DNA of 64,000 nt from Actinomadura graeca (GCF_019175365.1 NZ_CP059572.1:558001-622000), one strand, 5' to 3'. Shown: positions 34,990 to 43,994, counted from the first letter of the stretch. Notes: generated by a model from the sequence alone, not told the origin. Made by a program: numbers and translations.

Positions 34990-35020
34990 CTGCCCGCCCC
35001 GCGGGAGCCCGGGCGGGCAG
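34990..35020 (-). promoter_or_regulatory. 10-bp hairpin in the ABC exporter leader
   Basis: CTGCCCGCCC (34990-34999) pairs perfectly with GGGCGGGCAG (35011-35020) around an 11-nt loop. It ends 20 nt before the exporter's start, just upstream of its GGAGG. It could attenuate transcription or control access to the start; no T-run follows on either strand. Confidence 0.4.
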
Positions 35021-35115
35021 GTACGTAATCAAGTAAGCATCTCAGTATCCGGCTGGGACAACGCCGCCGCCCCCGCCCGGCTTCCCCGCTCCGCTCACGG
35101 CGTAACGCCCATGAC

Positions 35116-35154
35116 GCGCCCGCCCGCCGCGCCCGCCCGCCGCGCCCGCCCGCC
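35116..35154. repeat. three tandem copies of a 13-bp GC repeat
   Basis: GCGCCCGCCCGCC is repeated three times without a mismatch between the divergent ABC exporter and peptidase genes. It is likely slippage-prone simple sequence; a regulatory role is not evident. The remainder of 34971-35246 holds TTATGG-17 nt-TAGTAC at 35175-35203, a possible promoter for the peptidase gene. Confidence 0.7.
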
Positions 35155-35246
35155 GGAACCGATAACGGGCGATCTTATGGACTTCCCGCGGCACCGGTAG
35201 TACATGTGATCAACAACCTCCGGCTCACACCCCCCAGGAGCCCCCA

Positions 35247-37166
35247 GTGAGACGACGCTTCCCGCGAGGCGGCGCCGGCGTGATCACCCTCACGGCCGCG
35301 CTGCTCGCCACCACCGCACTCCCCGCGGGTGCCGCGCCCACAAGGCCGGCGCGCGGCGCGGAGACCGCCCCGAAGGTCACGGTGAGGGACGGCGAGACCC
35401 AGCCGGTCTTCTCCCGCGCCGACGCGGTCACCCAGACCGTCAGCATCGAGACCACCGCCGACAGCGACCACGACGGCGTCCGCGACCGCGTCGAGATGCG
35501 GATCATGCGCCCGAAGGAGACCGACACCGCCGGGCTCAAGGTCCCGACGATCCTGGAGGCCAGCCCGTACTGGGCCGGCACCCACAACGTCCCCAACCAC
35601 CCCGTCGACATCGGCGACGCGCAGGCGAAGGCCCTGCCCGGCGGCAAGCGGGGCGTGGCCGACGTCTTCCCCGGCTACTACGACAACTACTTCCTGCCGC
35701 GCGGCTACGCCATCGCCAACCTCGACAGCATCGGCACGGGCGGGTCCACCGGCTGCCCGACCGCCGGCGACCGCAGCGAGCAGGCGGGCGCCAAGGCCGC
35801 CGTGGACTGGCTGAACGGCCGCGCGAAGGGCTGGGCCCCGGACGGCACGCCGGTCGAGGCGGGCTGGTCCACCGGGAACGTCGGCATGATCGGCCAGTCC
35901 TACAACGGGACGCTGCCGAACATGGCCGCCGCGACCGGCGTCCGCGGCCTCAAGGCCATCGTGCCGATCGCGGGCATCTCCAGCTGGTACGACTACTACC
36001 GCGCCAACGGCGGGGTCCTCGCGCCCGGCGGCTACCAGGGCGAGGACCTGGACGTGATGGCCAAGATCGTGCTGACCCGGAAGGATCCCGAGGTCTGCGC
36101 CAAGGTCATCGACGCGATCGCGGCCGGGCAGGACCGCGAGACCGGCGACTACAGCGACGTGTGGGAGCAGCGGGACTACGTCGACCAGGCCCGGAAGGTG
36201 CGCGCCGCCGTGATGGTCGTGCACGGGCTGAACGACTGGAACGTCAAGGTCAAGAACTCCGTCCAGTGGTGGAACGCCCTGAAGGAGGCCGGGGTGCCGC
36301 GCAAGCTGTGGCTGCACCAGGCCAACCACGCGACGCCGTTCCGCTGGCGCCTTGAGGAGTGGCTGCGCCAGACCCACCACTGGTTCGACCGGTACCTGTA
36401 CGGCCTGCGCAACGGCATCGACAAGGAGCCGCGCGTCGACATCGAGCGCGCCCCGGGGCAGTGGGAGACGGCCAAGGACTGGCCCGTCCCCGGCACCCGG
36501 ACGGTCTCGTTCAGCCTGAACGCCGGCGCGTCGGGCCAGCCGGGCGTCCTCGGCGAACGGCCCCGGCACGGCGACGACCAGTCGCTCGTGGACGCCGGGA
36601 AGGCCCGCAGCGCCGAGGAGTTGCTGGTCAACGAGGACAAGGCCGACCCCAACCGGCTGGCCTACCTCACACCGGCGCTTGAGGAGCCGCTGCGCGTCAA
36701 CGGCATCCCGCAGATGTCGGTCCGGGCGTCGCTGGACGGGCGGTCGCCCTACCTGACGGCCTTGCTCGTCGACTACGGCACCGACACCCGCCCCACCGGC
36801 GCCCGCAGCGACACCGGTGAGCGCGTCTGCTACGGCCAGGGCGTCCCGGGCGACGACGGGTGCACGACCCGGCAGGCACTGCTGACCGAGACCGCCCCGT
36901 TCAAGATCATCACGCGGGGCTGGCTGGACGCCAGGAACCGGCACGACCCGGGCCGCACCGAGCAGATCGAGGCCGGCGAGACCTATCGGTTCCGCTGGGA
37001 TTTCGAGCCGACCGACTACGTCGTCAAGGCCGGCCACCGGCTCGGCGTCGTCGTGCTGTCCACCGACCGCGACTACACGCTCCGCTACCCGGCGGGCACC
37101 AAGGTCGTCCTCACCCCCGGGACCAGCAGGCTGCTCCTGCCGCTGGCCCGCGCATCGGGCCGGTGA
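35247..37166 (+). CDS. secreted X-Pro dipeptidyl-peptidase (S15/CocE type)
   Basis: A 639-residue exported serine peptidase. RRRFPRGGAGVITLTAALLA is a signal peptide, cleaved near AGAAP (residues 27-31). The catalytic fold has SPYWAGTHNVPNH, DSIGTGGSTGCPTAGD, nucleophile motif GMIGQSYNGTLPNM, HGLNDWNVKVKN with the Asp, and LHQANHATPFR with the His. The C-terminal jelly-roll domain follows. Two Cys (GERVCYG, DDGCTT) could form a disulfide. GTG 35247 has AGGAG upstream. It probably releases X-Pro dipeptides outside the cell. Confidence 0.88.
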   Translation: MRRRFPRGGAGVITLTAALLATTALPAGAAPTRPARGAETAPKVTVRDGETQPVFSRADAVTQTVSIETTADSDHDGVRDRVEMRIMRPKETDTAGLKVPTILEASPYWAGTHNVPNHPVDIGDAQAKALPGGKRGVADVFPGYYDNYFLPRGYAIANLDSIGTGGSTGCPTAGDRSEQAGAKAAVDWLNGRAKGWAPDGTPVEAGWSTGNVGMIGQSYNGTLPNMAAATGVRGLKAIVPIAGISSWYDYYRANGGVLAPGGYQGEDLDVMAKIVLTRKDPEVCAKVIDAIAAGQDRETGDYSDVWEQRDYVDQARKVRAAVMVVHGLNDWNVKVKNSVQWWNALKEAGVPRKLWLHQANHATPFRWRLEEWLRQTHHWFDRYLYGLRNGIDKEPRVDIERAPGQWETAKDWPVPGTRTVSFSLNAGASGQPGVLGERPRHGDDQSLVDAGKARSAEELLVNEDKADPNRLAYLTPALEEPLRVNGIPQMSVRASLDGRSPYLTALLVDYGTDTRPTGARSDTGERVCYGQGVPGDDGCTTRQALLTETAPFKIITRGWLDARNRHDPGRTEQIEAGETYRFRWDFEPTDYVVKAGHRLGVVVLSTDRDYTLRYPAGTKVVLTPGTSRLLLPLARASGR

Positions 37167-37171
37167 CCGCC

Positions 37172-37219
37172 GCGCGGCGGGCCGCCGTCACGGCAGGCGC
37201 CTGACGCGGCCCGCCGCGC
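37172..37219. terminator. 14-bp bidirectional hairpin
   Basis: GCGCGGCGGGCCGC (37172-37185) and GCGGCCCGCCGCGC (37206-37219) pair perfectly around 20 nt. It lies between the convergent peptidase and enoyl-CoA hydratase genes. There is no U-tract, which is usual in actinomycetes. Confidence 0.65.
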
Positions 37220-37241
37220 CGTCCCCGCCGTCCCCGCCGTC

Positions 37242-38093
37242 TCAGCGGGCGAAGAGCTCGCGGAGACGCCCGGCCTGCTCGCGGCGCTCGGCGGCGCACT
37301 GCTGTTCGAGGGTGTTGCCCGGGGCCTGCCACAGCAGGCGCTTGGTGGCGACGGCGGCGCCCGCGTCCACCGTCAGCAGCGCGGCGACCAGGTCGGCGAC
37401 GGCCGCGTCGAGCCCGTCGCGCGGGACGACGGTCTCGGCCAGGCCGAGCCGCGCGGCCTCGTCGGCGCGCACGGTGCGGGCGGTGAGGCACAGCTCCAGC
37501 GCGCGGGCGACGCCGACGATCTCGACGAGCGGCTTGGTGCCGGTCAGGTCGGGGACGAGACCGAGCGCGGGCTCCTTCATGCAGAACCGCGCGTCGTCGG
37601 CGGCCACGCGGATGTCGCAGGACAGCGCGAGCTGGAAGCCCGCGCCGATGGCGTGGCCCTGCACGGCCGCGACGGTGACGAACGCGGGGTCGCGCAGCCA
37701 GGTGTACCCCTCCTGGAGCCCGGCGATGAAGCGGTCGGTGGCCTCGGCGTCGGAGCCGTCGGCGAAGCCCTCGCCGTCGCCGGAGAACAGGGCGAGGTCG
37801 ATGCCCGCCGAGAAGGACGGGCCCGCGCCGCGGAGCACGACGACGCGCACGCCCGCCGGAAGGGACCTGCCGATCGCGGCGAGTCCCCGCCAGGTGTCGA
37901 ACGTCATGGCGTTGCGCCGTTCGGGACGGTCCAGCGTGACGGTCGCGACCGCGCCGTCCACGTCCAGCCGCAACCCGGCCCCGGCCAGATCGATCCCGTC
38001 CGGATCGTCCGCTGGCAGATCGTTTCCTGCCAGGTCTGCCTCTCCCGGGGCCGTGACCGCTTCCGGTCGCCGGCCCGCGTCCGCGTCCGCCAT
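37242..38093 (-). CDS. enoyl-CoA hydratase/isomerase family protein
   Basis: A 283-residue crotonase. TLDRPERRNAMTFDTW, FSAGIDLALFSGDG (first oxyanion NH), VQGHAIGAGFQLALSCDIRV (second oxyanion loop) and ALGLVPDLTGTKPLVEIVG are conserved. The catalytic Glu of true hydratases near GHAIGAGFQ is not obvious, while KEPALGLVPD resembles isomerase-like members. The N-terminal 45 residues are an Asp/Ala-rich extension. ATG 38093 has GGAGAGGGAG upstream. The substrate is unknown; fatty acid degradation is likely. Confidence 0.86.
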   Translation of the reverse strand: MADADAGRRPEAVTAPGEADLAGNDLPADDPDGIDLAGAGLRLDVDGAVATVTLDRPERRNAMTFDTWRGLAAIGRSLPAGVRVVVLRGAGPSFSAGIDLALFSGDGEGFADGSDAEATDRFIAGLQEGYTWLRDPAFVTVAAVQGHAIGAGFQLALSCDIRVAADDARFCMKEPALGLVPDLTGTKPLVEIVGVARALELCLTARTVRADEAARLGLAETVVPRDGLDAAVADLVAALLTVDAGAAVATKRLLWQAPGNTLEQQCAAERREQAGRLRELFAR

Positions 38094-38291
38094 GCGCTCC
38101 CTCTCCGCTGTGACCTGTCCGGCGGCGGGGTCCGCGGCCGGGGCGGGAAGGCGGGACGCATGGGGGCGCACTGGGTCCCGCCCCGCCGTCCACGGGGCGG
38201 AACCCACCCTGTCCGCCGCCGCGGCCGAACCCTACTCGGCCGGCCGCGGCGGCGGCTCAGGCGGTGCGCTCATCCGGGGGTCGGTGTCCGT

Positions 38292-38504
38292 TCAGGACTT
38301 CTTGCCCCGGGTCGCGCCGCCGCGACCGCGCAGGTTGACGCCGGACTCGGTCAGAATCCGGTGGATGAACCCATACGAGCGGCCGGTGGCGGCTGCCAGG
38401 GCGCGGATGCTCTCGCCGGAGTCGTACCTCTTCTTGAGGTCCGCCGCCAGCTTGTCGCGCTCGGCACCGGTCACGCGGGTGCCCTTCTTAAGGGTCTCGG
38501 CCAC
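38292..38504 (-). CDS. conserved small helix-turn-helix protein, 70 aa
   Basis: A short basic protein, MAETLKKGTRVTGAERDKLA at its N terminus, with an HTH in YDSGESIRALAAATGRSYGF and IHRILTESGVNLRGRGG. I recall near-identical proteins across actinomycetes; they are unstudied and probably bind DNA. GTG 38504 has GGGAGG upstream; the in-frame ATG at 38552 would add 16 poorly coding residues. It follows the ABC-F gene by about 115 nt on the same strand. Confidence 0.8.
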   Translation of the reverse strand: MAETLKKGTRVTGAERDKLAADLKKRYDSGESIRALAAATGRSYGFIHRILTESGVNLRGRGGATRGKKS

Positions 38505-38620
38505 GAGTACCTCCCGTAGTGATGTGGTGACCGCTGCGTTATCCCCCGCCATGATCAGTCATTCCCGCGCGTTCGGCTACCCACTCGGCCAGAAAAGATC
38601 TGCGGAAGGCAGTCCCCAGG

Positions 38621-40219
38621 TCACGCAAGTGCCACCAGATCAGCAAACTCGTCACTCCAGATGTCTTCGACACCATCCGGCAGCAAAATCACTCTTTCCG
38701 GCCGCAGCGCCTCGACGGCGCCCTCGTCGTGGGTCACCAGCACGATGGCCCCGGCGAAGGTGCGCAGCGCCGCCAGGATCTCCTCGCGGCTGGCCGGGTC
38801 CAGGTTGTTGGTGGGCTCGTCCAGCAGCAGGACGTTGGCGCTGGACACCACCAGCATGGCCAGGGCGAGACGGGTCTTCTCACCGCCCGACAGGACGCCC
38901 GCGGGCTTGTCCACGTCGTCGCCGGAGAACAGGAACGAGCCGAGGATCTTGCGGACCTCGACCGGCGCCATGCCGGGCGCGGCGGACTGCATGTTCTCCA
39001 GCACCGAGCGCTCGACCTCCAGCGTCTCGTGCTCCTGCGCGTAGTAGCCGACACGCAGGCCGTGACCGGCCACGACGGCGCCGGTGTCGGGCTTGTCGAC
39101 GCCCGCCAGCATGCGCAGCAGCGTCGTCTTCCCCGCGCCGTTCAGGCCCAGCACGACGACGCGGCTGCCCCGGTCGATCGCCAGGTCCACGTCGGTGAAT
39201 ATCTCCAAAGATCCGTACGATTTCGACAAACCCTCCGCGGTGAGCGGAGTCCGGCCGCACGGCGCCGGATCCGGGAAGCGGATCTTGGCGACCTTGTCGG
39301 CCTGCCGCTCGCCCTCGACGCCGGCCAGGAGCTGCCTGGCCCTGCGGTCCATCTGCTGCGCCGCCTTGGCCTTGGTGGCCTTGGCGCGCATCTTGTCGGC
39401 CTGCGACAGCAGCGCGGACGCCTGCCGCTGGGCGTTGGCCGTCTCGCGCTTGCGGCGCCGCTCGTCGGTCTCGCGCTGGCCGAGGTAGGTCGACCAGCCG
39501 ACGTTGTAGATGTCGATCACGCTGCGGTTGGCGTCCAGGTGGAACACCCGGTTGACCACCGCGTCCAGCAGCTCCACGTCGTGGCTGATGACGACCAGGC
39601 CGCCCTGGTGGGACCTCAGGAAGTCGCGCAGCCAGACGATCGAGTCGGCGTCCAGGTGGTTGGTGGGCTCGTCCAGCAGCAGCGTGTCGGCGCCGGAGAA
39701 CAGGATGCGGGCCAGCTCCACGCGGCGCCGCTGGCCGCCCGAGAGCGTCCCGAGGGGCTGGGCCATGACCCGGTCCGGCAGGCCCAGGCTGGAGGCGATG
39801 GAGGCGGCCTCGGCCTCGGCGGAGTACCCGCCGAGGATGTGCAGCCGCTCCTCCAGCCGCCCGTAGCGCCGGACGGCCTTGTCGCGCTCGGCGTCGGACG
39901 CGGCCGCCATCGCCTCCTCCGCGGCGCGCAGCTTGCGGATGACCTCGTCCAGGCCCCGCGCGGACAGGATCCGGTCGCGGGCCAGCTCTTCGAGGTCGAC
40001 GCCGCGGGGGTCCTGCGGGAGGTAGCCGATCGTGCCCGAGGACGTCACGCTGCCCTGCGCGGGCAGCGCCTCCCCCGCCAGCACTTTCGTGAGGGTGGTC
40101 TTGCCGGCGCCGTTGCGGCCGACGAAGCCCACCCGGTCGCCGGGGTTGACCCGGAAGGAGGCGGCCTCGATCAGCAGCCGGGACCCGGCGCGCAGCTCGA
40201 TGTCGTTCGCGATGATCAC
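38621..40219 (-). CDS. ABC-F family ATPase
   Basis: A 532-residue duplicated ATPase without membrane segments, of the ribosome-acting ABC-F class (translation factor or antibiotic protection). Domain 1 has GFVGRNGAGKTT, LSGGQRRRVELARIL and LLLDEPTNHLDADSI. The linker contains the charged helix TDERRRKRETANAQRQASAL. Domain 2 has VLGLNGAGKTTLLRML, LSGGEKTRLALAML and LLLDEPTNNLDPASR. GTG 40219 is the likely start. No resistance phenotype can be assigned; it resembles the housekeeping-type actinobacterial members. Confidence 0.92.
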   Translation of the reverse strand: MIIANDIELRAGSRLLIEAASFRVNPGDRVGFVGRNGAGKTTLTKVLAGEALPAQGSVTSSGTIGYLPQDPRGVDLEELARDRILSARGLDEVIRKLRAAEEAMAAASDAERDKAVRRYGRLEERLHILGGYSAEAEAASIASSLGLPDRVMAQPLGTLSGGQRRRVELARILFSGADTLLLDEPTNHLDADSIVWLRDFLRSHQGGLVVISHDVELLDAVVNRVFHLDANRSVIDIYNVGWSTYLGQRETDERRRKRETANAQRQASALLSQADKMRAKATKAKAAQQMDRRARQLLAGVEGERQADKVAKIRFPDPAPCGRTPLTAEGLSKSYGSLEIFTDVDLAIDRGSRVVVLGLNGAGKTTLLRMLAGVDKPDTGAVVAGHGLRVGYYAQEHETLEVERSVLENMQSAAPGMAPVEVRKILGSFLFSGDDVDKPAGVLSGGEKTRLALAMLVVSSANVLLLDEPTNNLDPASREEILAALRTFAGAIVLVTHDEGAVEALRPERVILLPDGVEDIWSDEFADLVALA

Positions 40220-40463
40220 AGTGACAGGGCTCCCCTGACGGACGGCTCGACGGACAGGCGCAAAACGGCGCGCCGCGCGGTCCATGCGACCGGGGCGCGC
40301 CTGGGCGGCCTGTCAGCTCGGGAGCGAAACCATCTGATCAGTGTACGTGACGCGGAGCCCTGGCCCGTGCACGCCGGCCGATCCTTACGGATCCGTCCGA
40401 ACACATGTGTGAACCGCCGGGGAGAGGCCAGGATGGTGGGGGTACGGGCGTGCGGCAGCGGAC

Positions 40464-40485
40464 CCGGGGCCGTGAGCGGCCCCGG
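40464..40485 (+). promoter_or_regulatory. tetraloop hairpin in the VOC gene leader
   Basis: CCGGGGCCG-TGAG-CGGCCCCGG is a perfect 9-bp stem ending just before the AAGGAA ribosome site of the gene at 40506. The rest of 40220-40463 contains the divergent promoters but no gene. Confidence 0.35.
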
Positions 40486-40505
40486 CAACAAGGAACGGTG
40501 GCCAG

Positions 40506-41276
40506 ATGACCCATGTGACGAGCAACGCGCCGACAGGGACGCCCACGTGGCTCGACCTCGGCATCCCCGACCTCGACCGGGCCAAGACCTTCTACGGGAC
40601 GCTCTTCGGCTGGCAGTTCCAGGACGTCGGCCCCGAGGGCGGGCACTACAACATGTGCACACTGCGCGGGGAGCCCGTCGCCGCCATGATGCAGAACCCT
40701 GACGAGCAGGCCACCAAGTTCTGGTGGAACGTCTACTTCGCCACCGACGACATCGGCGAGGTCGTGGACCGTGCCGCCAAGGCCGGCGGCGAGGTGGTCC
40801 AGCCCGCGATGGACGTGATGAGCCAGGGCCGGATGGCGATCGTCAAGGATCCGCAGGGCGGCCAGTTCGGCCTCTGGCAGGGGCAGGACCACGTGGGCGC
40901 CGCCTACGTCAACGAGCCCGGGACCCTCGTCTGGAACGATCTGGTCACGGCCGACGCCGACACCGCCCGCGCGTTCTACACCGCGGTCTTCGACTACGGG
41001 CTGGAGCCCGTCCCGGGCATGGACTACACCGCCCTGCGCCGTCCCGACGGCCACTACATCGGCGGAATCCATGGCGAGCCGGGGGCGGCCGAGACGTCCT
41101 GGATCAGCTACTTCGACGTGGCCGACGCCGACGAGGCGGTCCGGCGGGTGCGGGCGGGCGGCGGCACCGTCGACGAGGAGCCGCAGGACACCCCCTACGG
41201 GCGCATCGCGGCGGTCCGCGACCCGTTCGGCGCGCCGTTCCGGGTGATGAAGACCGCGCCCGCGCCGACGTCCTGA
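40506..41276 (+). CDS. VOC (glyoxalase/dioxygenase-fold) protein, two domains
   Basis: A 256-residue protein with two vicinal-oxygen-chelate modules. The first runs from WLDLGIPDLDRAKTFYGTLF to VKDPQGGQFGLWQ, the second from WNDLVTADADTARAFYTAVF to VRDPFGAPFRVMK. This layout matches actinomycete proteins annotated as hydroxylases or glyoxalase-like. Metal ligands are not fully conserved, so the activity is unknown. AAGGAA precedes ATG 40506. Confidence 0.88.
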   Translation: MTHVTSNAPTGTPTWLDLGIPDLDRAKTFYGTLFGWQFQDVGPEGGHYNMCTLRGEPVAAMMQNPDEQATKFWWNVYFATDDIGEVVDRAAKAGGEVVQPAMDVMSQGRMAIVKDPQGGQFGLWQGQDHVGAAYVNEPGTLVWNDLVTADADTARAFYTAVFDYGLEPVPGMDYTALRRPDGHYIGGIHGEPGAAETSWISYFDVADADEAVRRVRAGGGTVDEEPQDTPYGRIAAVRDPFGAPFRVMKTAPAPTS

Positions 41277-41290
41277 CCGCCCGGGCACGG

Positions 41291-41334
41291 GCCGGAGCGC
41301 CGGGCCCCGCACGTGCGGGGCCCGGGGCTCCGGC
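41291..41334. terminator. 44-nt near-perfect palindrome
   Basis: A 26-bp perfect palindrome (41300-41325, centred CAC/GTG) is extended by eight more pairs (41291-41298 with 41327-41334) around a single G-G mismatch. It sits between the convergent VOC and AIM24 genes and should terminate both. Confidence 0.75.
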
Positions 41335-41339
41335 GCCGG

Positions 41340-42101
41340 TCAGCCCTGGCGTTCGGCGGACAGCCGCTGGGTGATGGTGTGCTGGAGCCGCTGGAGCCCG
41401 GAGGTGCCGACCAGGCCGATCTGGCCCTCCAGGTCCCGCAGCAGGACGTCCTCGTTCATCACGACCTCGGACGACTGCATCAGCACCGTCCCCTCCCCGG
41501 TGAAGTCGAACTGGTGCTCCTCACCGGAGGACCCGCCGACCCCGAAGATCATCCGCGCGGCGCCGAGCGCGCCGCGCATGTAGGAGTGGTCGTAGTGGTG
41601 GCACGGCGACGGGCAGTCCGCCCAGCCGAGCAGCGCCTGCGGGTCGACCCGGATCGGCGGCTCGACGAAATGCACCGGCCCGTTGGAGGCGGCCACGAAC
41701 CGGCCCGTCCCGATGAGCGTGAGGAAGCCCGGGATGATCGACTGCTTGAGCTCCAGGCCCGGCTCGAACGCCAGCAGGTTCCCCGCCCGGACGGTGAGGT
41801 TCCCCTGGTCCAGGTCGAAGGAGTTGACGTCGAACCCCCGGTCGGCCAGGACGAGCTTGCCCTGGCCCTGCGCGACGATCCAGTCGTGGGCGTACAGCGG
41901 GGAGTTGAAGGTGTGCGCGACCAGGGCGTCCAGCGGGCCCGCCGACAGCGCCTCGAACCTGATCTGCCCGTAGTAGGCGATCATCTTGCCCTTCTGCGCG
42001 AACCACTGCCCGTTGAGGTCGACGCTGAAGGCGTAGGGGTTGACGTTGTCGTTGGACGGGAGCGTCCCGGCGTTCCAGGTCTGCGTGCCGAAGGTGCTCA
42101 C
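41340..42101 (-). CDS. AIM24-family protein (third of three)
   Basis: A 253-residue beta-rich protein of the AIM24/DUF124 family, function unknown. FAQKGKMIAYYGQIRFEAL, GQGKLVLADRGFDVNSFDLD, VRAGNLLAFEPGLELKQSI and GEGTVLMQSSEVV follow the family's TRAP-like beta barrel. It is longer than its two paralogues upstream and has an inserted CPSPCHHYDHSYMRG stretch. The GTG start at 42101 lies 2 nt after the preceding stop, with GAGGAAG upstream. Confidence 0.82.
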   Translation of the reverse strand: MSTFGTQTWNAGTLPSNDNVNPYAFSVDLNGQWFAQKGKMIAYYGQIRFEALSAGPLDALVAHTFNSPLYAHDWIVAQGQGKLVLADRGFDVNSFDLDQGNLTVRAGNLLAFEPGLELKQSIIPGFLTLIGTGRFVAASNGPVHFVEPPIRVDPQALLGWADCPSPCHHYDHSYMRGALGAARMIFGVGGSSGEEHQFDFTGEGTVLMQSSEVVMNEDVLLRDLEGQIGLVGTSGLQRLQHTITQRLSAERQG

Positions 42102-42103
42102 GG

Positions 42104-42757
42104 TCAGATCTTCCTCTCGCTGGCCTGGACGTAGACGACGCCGGAGCCGCTCAGCTCCAGCTGGAAGCCCTCGCCGGACCCGCGTCCGATCAGGTCCCTC
42201 AGCCCCACCGCCGTGGTGAGCTTGTTCTGCACCTGTCCGCGGTGCGCCACGTACGCCTGCGGGTCGACGTGGACCGGCCGCTGCGGGCCGATCGGCAGCT
42301 CCATGACGCCGCCGTGCGACAGCAGCCCGCACGAGCCGTGCCCCGAGAGGGTCGTGGTGAACAGCCCCTGCCCGGTGACCGCGCCGCGGATGACGCCGCG
42401 CACGCCGCCCTGCTCGCCCATGAACATCGTGCCGACCTGGAGGGTCGCGTCGTGCACCAGCAGCCGGTCGGCCTCGACGTACAGGGTGTCGGCCCCGGTC
42501 AGGTCGACGACGGTGACGTGCAGGCCGCCGTGCCCGAACATGACGGTGCCCTGGCCGGTGACGTGCATCATCGCGCTCCGCTCGCCGGCGACGGCGCGGC
42601 CGAGGGTGCCGCCGATGCCCTGCCCGGCGGTGGCGGTCGGCGCGAACGCCACGGGCCCCGCGTAGGCGAGCATCGCGCCGCGCTTGCTGTAGACCTCCTG
42701 GCCCGGGCCGACCGGCACCTGGAGCATCTTGGAGTTGATCGACTGGTATCCCGGCAT
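42104..42757 (-). CDS. AIM24-family protein (second of three)
   Basis: A 217-residue member. KRGAMLAYAGPVAFAP, HVTGQGTVMFGHGGLHVTVV, LYVEADRLLVHDATLQVG, LFTTTLSGHGSCGLLSHG and VHVDPQAYVAHRGQVQ are the conserved strands. The start overlaps the stop of the first paralogue by 4 bp (ATGA). The three adjacent, diverged copies suggest a hetero-oligomeric assembly, which is inference. Confidence 0.84.
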   Translation of the reverse strand: MPGYQSINSKMLQVPVGPGQEVYSKRGAMLAYAGPVAFAPTATAGQGIGGTLGRAVAGERSAMMHVTGQGTVMFGHGGLHVTVVDLTGADTLYVEADRLLVHDATLQVGTMFMGEQGGVRGVIRGAVTGQGLFTTTLSGHGSCGLLSHGGVMELPIGPQRPVHVDPQAYVAHRGQVQNKLTTAVGLRDLIGRGSGEGFQLELSGSGVVYVQASERKI

Positions 42758-43395
42758 CAGATCTCCAAGATTCCGCCGCGCTCGGCGGGCTGGACGTAGA
42801 CGAGGCCGTGGCCCTGGTAGCGGAACTGCACGCTCTCCCCCGACCCCTGGCCGAGGACCGTCCGCCAGTTGACGTCGGTGACGACGTCCTGCTGGAGCTG
42901 CCCGTGGTGGGCGACGTAGGCGTGCGGGTCGACGCACAGCGGCATCTGGGGTGTCACCTCCAGCGCGATGGCAGGCCCGTCCGACAGCACCGCGACGGTG
43001 CCGTGACCGTCCACCTTCGTGGTGGCGAGGCCCTGCCCCGTCCCCATCCCGCGCAGGCCGATGAACTGGACGCCGGTCTTCAGGTCCCCGTCCAGTGCGA
43101 GCAGGCTGTCGGACTCCACGAAGAGCGTGTCGCCCGTCAGCCGGACGAGCGTGACCTCGGTCGCCTCGCTCGCCAGGTACACCGTCCCCTGCCCCGTGAT
43201 CTCCATGAGGGTCATCCCCTCACCGGCGATCTTCCGCTTCAGGGCCCCGCGCAGGCCCTCGCCCCCGGTCATGCCCTGCCGTTTGAACGCCATCTGCCCC
43301 TCGTAGGCGACCATGGAGCCGTTCAGCGCCCTGATCGTCTCGCCCGCGAGATCGACGGCGAGCATTTTCGAGCCGTTCATTCGAAATTGCGCCAC
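42757..43395 (-). CDS. AIM24-family protein (first of three)
   Basis: A 212-residue member starting the triplet. NGSMVAYEGQMAFKRQGMTG, EITGQGTVYLASEATEVTLV, LFVESDSLLALDGDLKTGV, LATTKVDGHGTVAVLSDGP and LCVDPHAYVAHHGQLQ align strand for strand with the second gene. GTG 43395 lacks a ribosome site; TATGTT 8 nt upstream may be a -10, implying a near-leaderless message. ATG 43380 is an alternative start. Confidence 0.84.
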   Translation of the reverse strand: MAQFRMNGSKMLAVDLAGETIRALNGSMVAYEGQMAFKRQGMTGGEGLRGALKRKIAGEGMTLMEITGQGTVYLASEATEVTLVRLTGDTLFVESDSLLALDGDLKTGVQFIGLRGMGTGQGLATTKVDGHGTVAVLSDGPAIALEVTPQMPLCVDPHAYVAHHGQLQQDVVTDVNWRTVLGQGSGESVQFRYQGHGLVYVQPAERGGILEI

Positions 43396-43481
43396 GGACG
43401 GAGAACATACCGGCACCGGGCCTGGGCGCACCGGCGCGTTGCAGGTCCGTTGCGTCCGCGGATCGGGAAGGATATGTCCTC

Positions 43482-43877
43482 ATGTGGATCGCTCCCGAAC
43501 GCCGCAGCCTCAGCAGGTGGGCCGTCCCCGGGCTCGTCCTCGGTGCGGCGGTGGTGGTCGGGGTCGTGCTGGCCGCCGACGGGCGGTCGGGGACGGCCCT
43601 CGTCGCGCTCGCCGCCCTAAGCGGCTACTCGGCGTACCTGGCGTACCGGCGCAACGAGCCCGCGCTTCCGCTCGGGGAGGGCTTCGGCTCGGGCCACCGG
43701 GCGCGCGCCCACCTGAGGGCCGCGGCGATGACCGGTGACGTGCTGACCGTGGCGGTCGTCGGGGCGCTGGTGGTGCAGGCGCTGCGCGGCGCCGACATCT
43801 CCGCCTACGCGTGGCTCGCGGCGGTCGCGGGCGTGACCTACCTGCTGTCGGCGCTGGCGGGTGGACGCGGGCTGTGA
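43482..43877 (+). CDS. hypothetical membrane protein, 131 aa
   Basis: Four hydrophobic segments are visible (VPGLVLGAAVVVGVVLAA, ALVALAALSGYSAYLAY, DVLTVAVVGALVVQAL, AYAWLAAVAGVTYLLSAL). The loop between the second and third is RRNEPALPLGEGFGSGHRAR. No family is recognised. GGAAGGAT lies before ATG 43482. It is divergent from the AIM24 operon. Confidence 0.65.
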   Translation: MWIAPERRSLSRWAVPGLVLGAAVVVGVVLAADGRSGTALVALAALSGYSAYLAYRRNEPALPLGEGFGSGHRARAHLRAAAMTGDVLTVAVVGALVVQALRGADISAYAWLAAVAGVTYLLSALAGGRGL

Positions 43878-43994
43878 TCGGATGGGGCGAACCCCGTGAC
43901 ATGGTTCGCGACCTGCGCCGATGCCCGGCGAATAGTTGGTTAACTTCTCCTGACAACTGCCGGTTCGGGGGATTCGCGGGGACATGATGCGGCT

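Noticed and set aside
35116..35154. CRISPR-like array
   Set aside because: The repeats are 13 bp, directly adjacent and without spacers.
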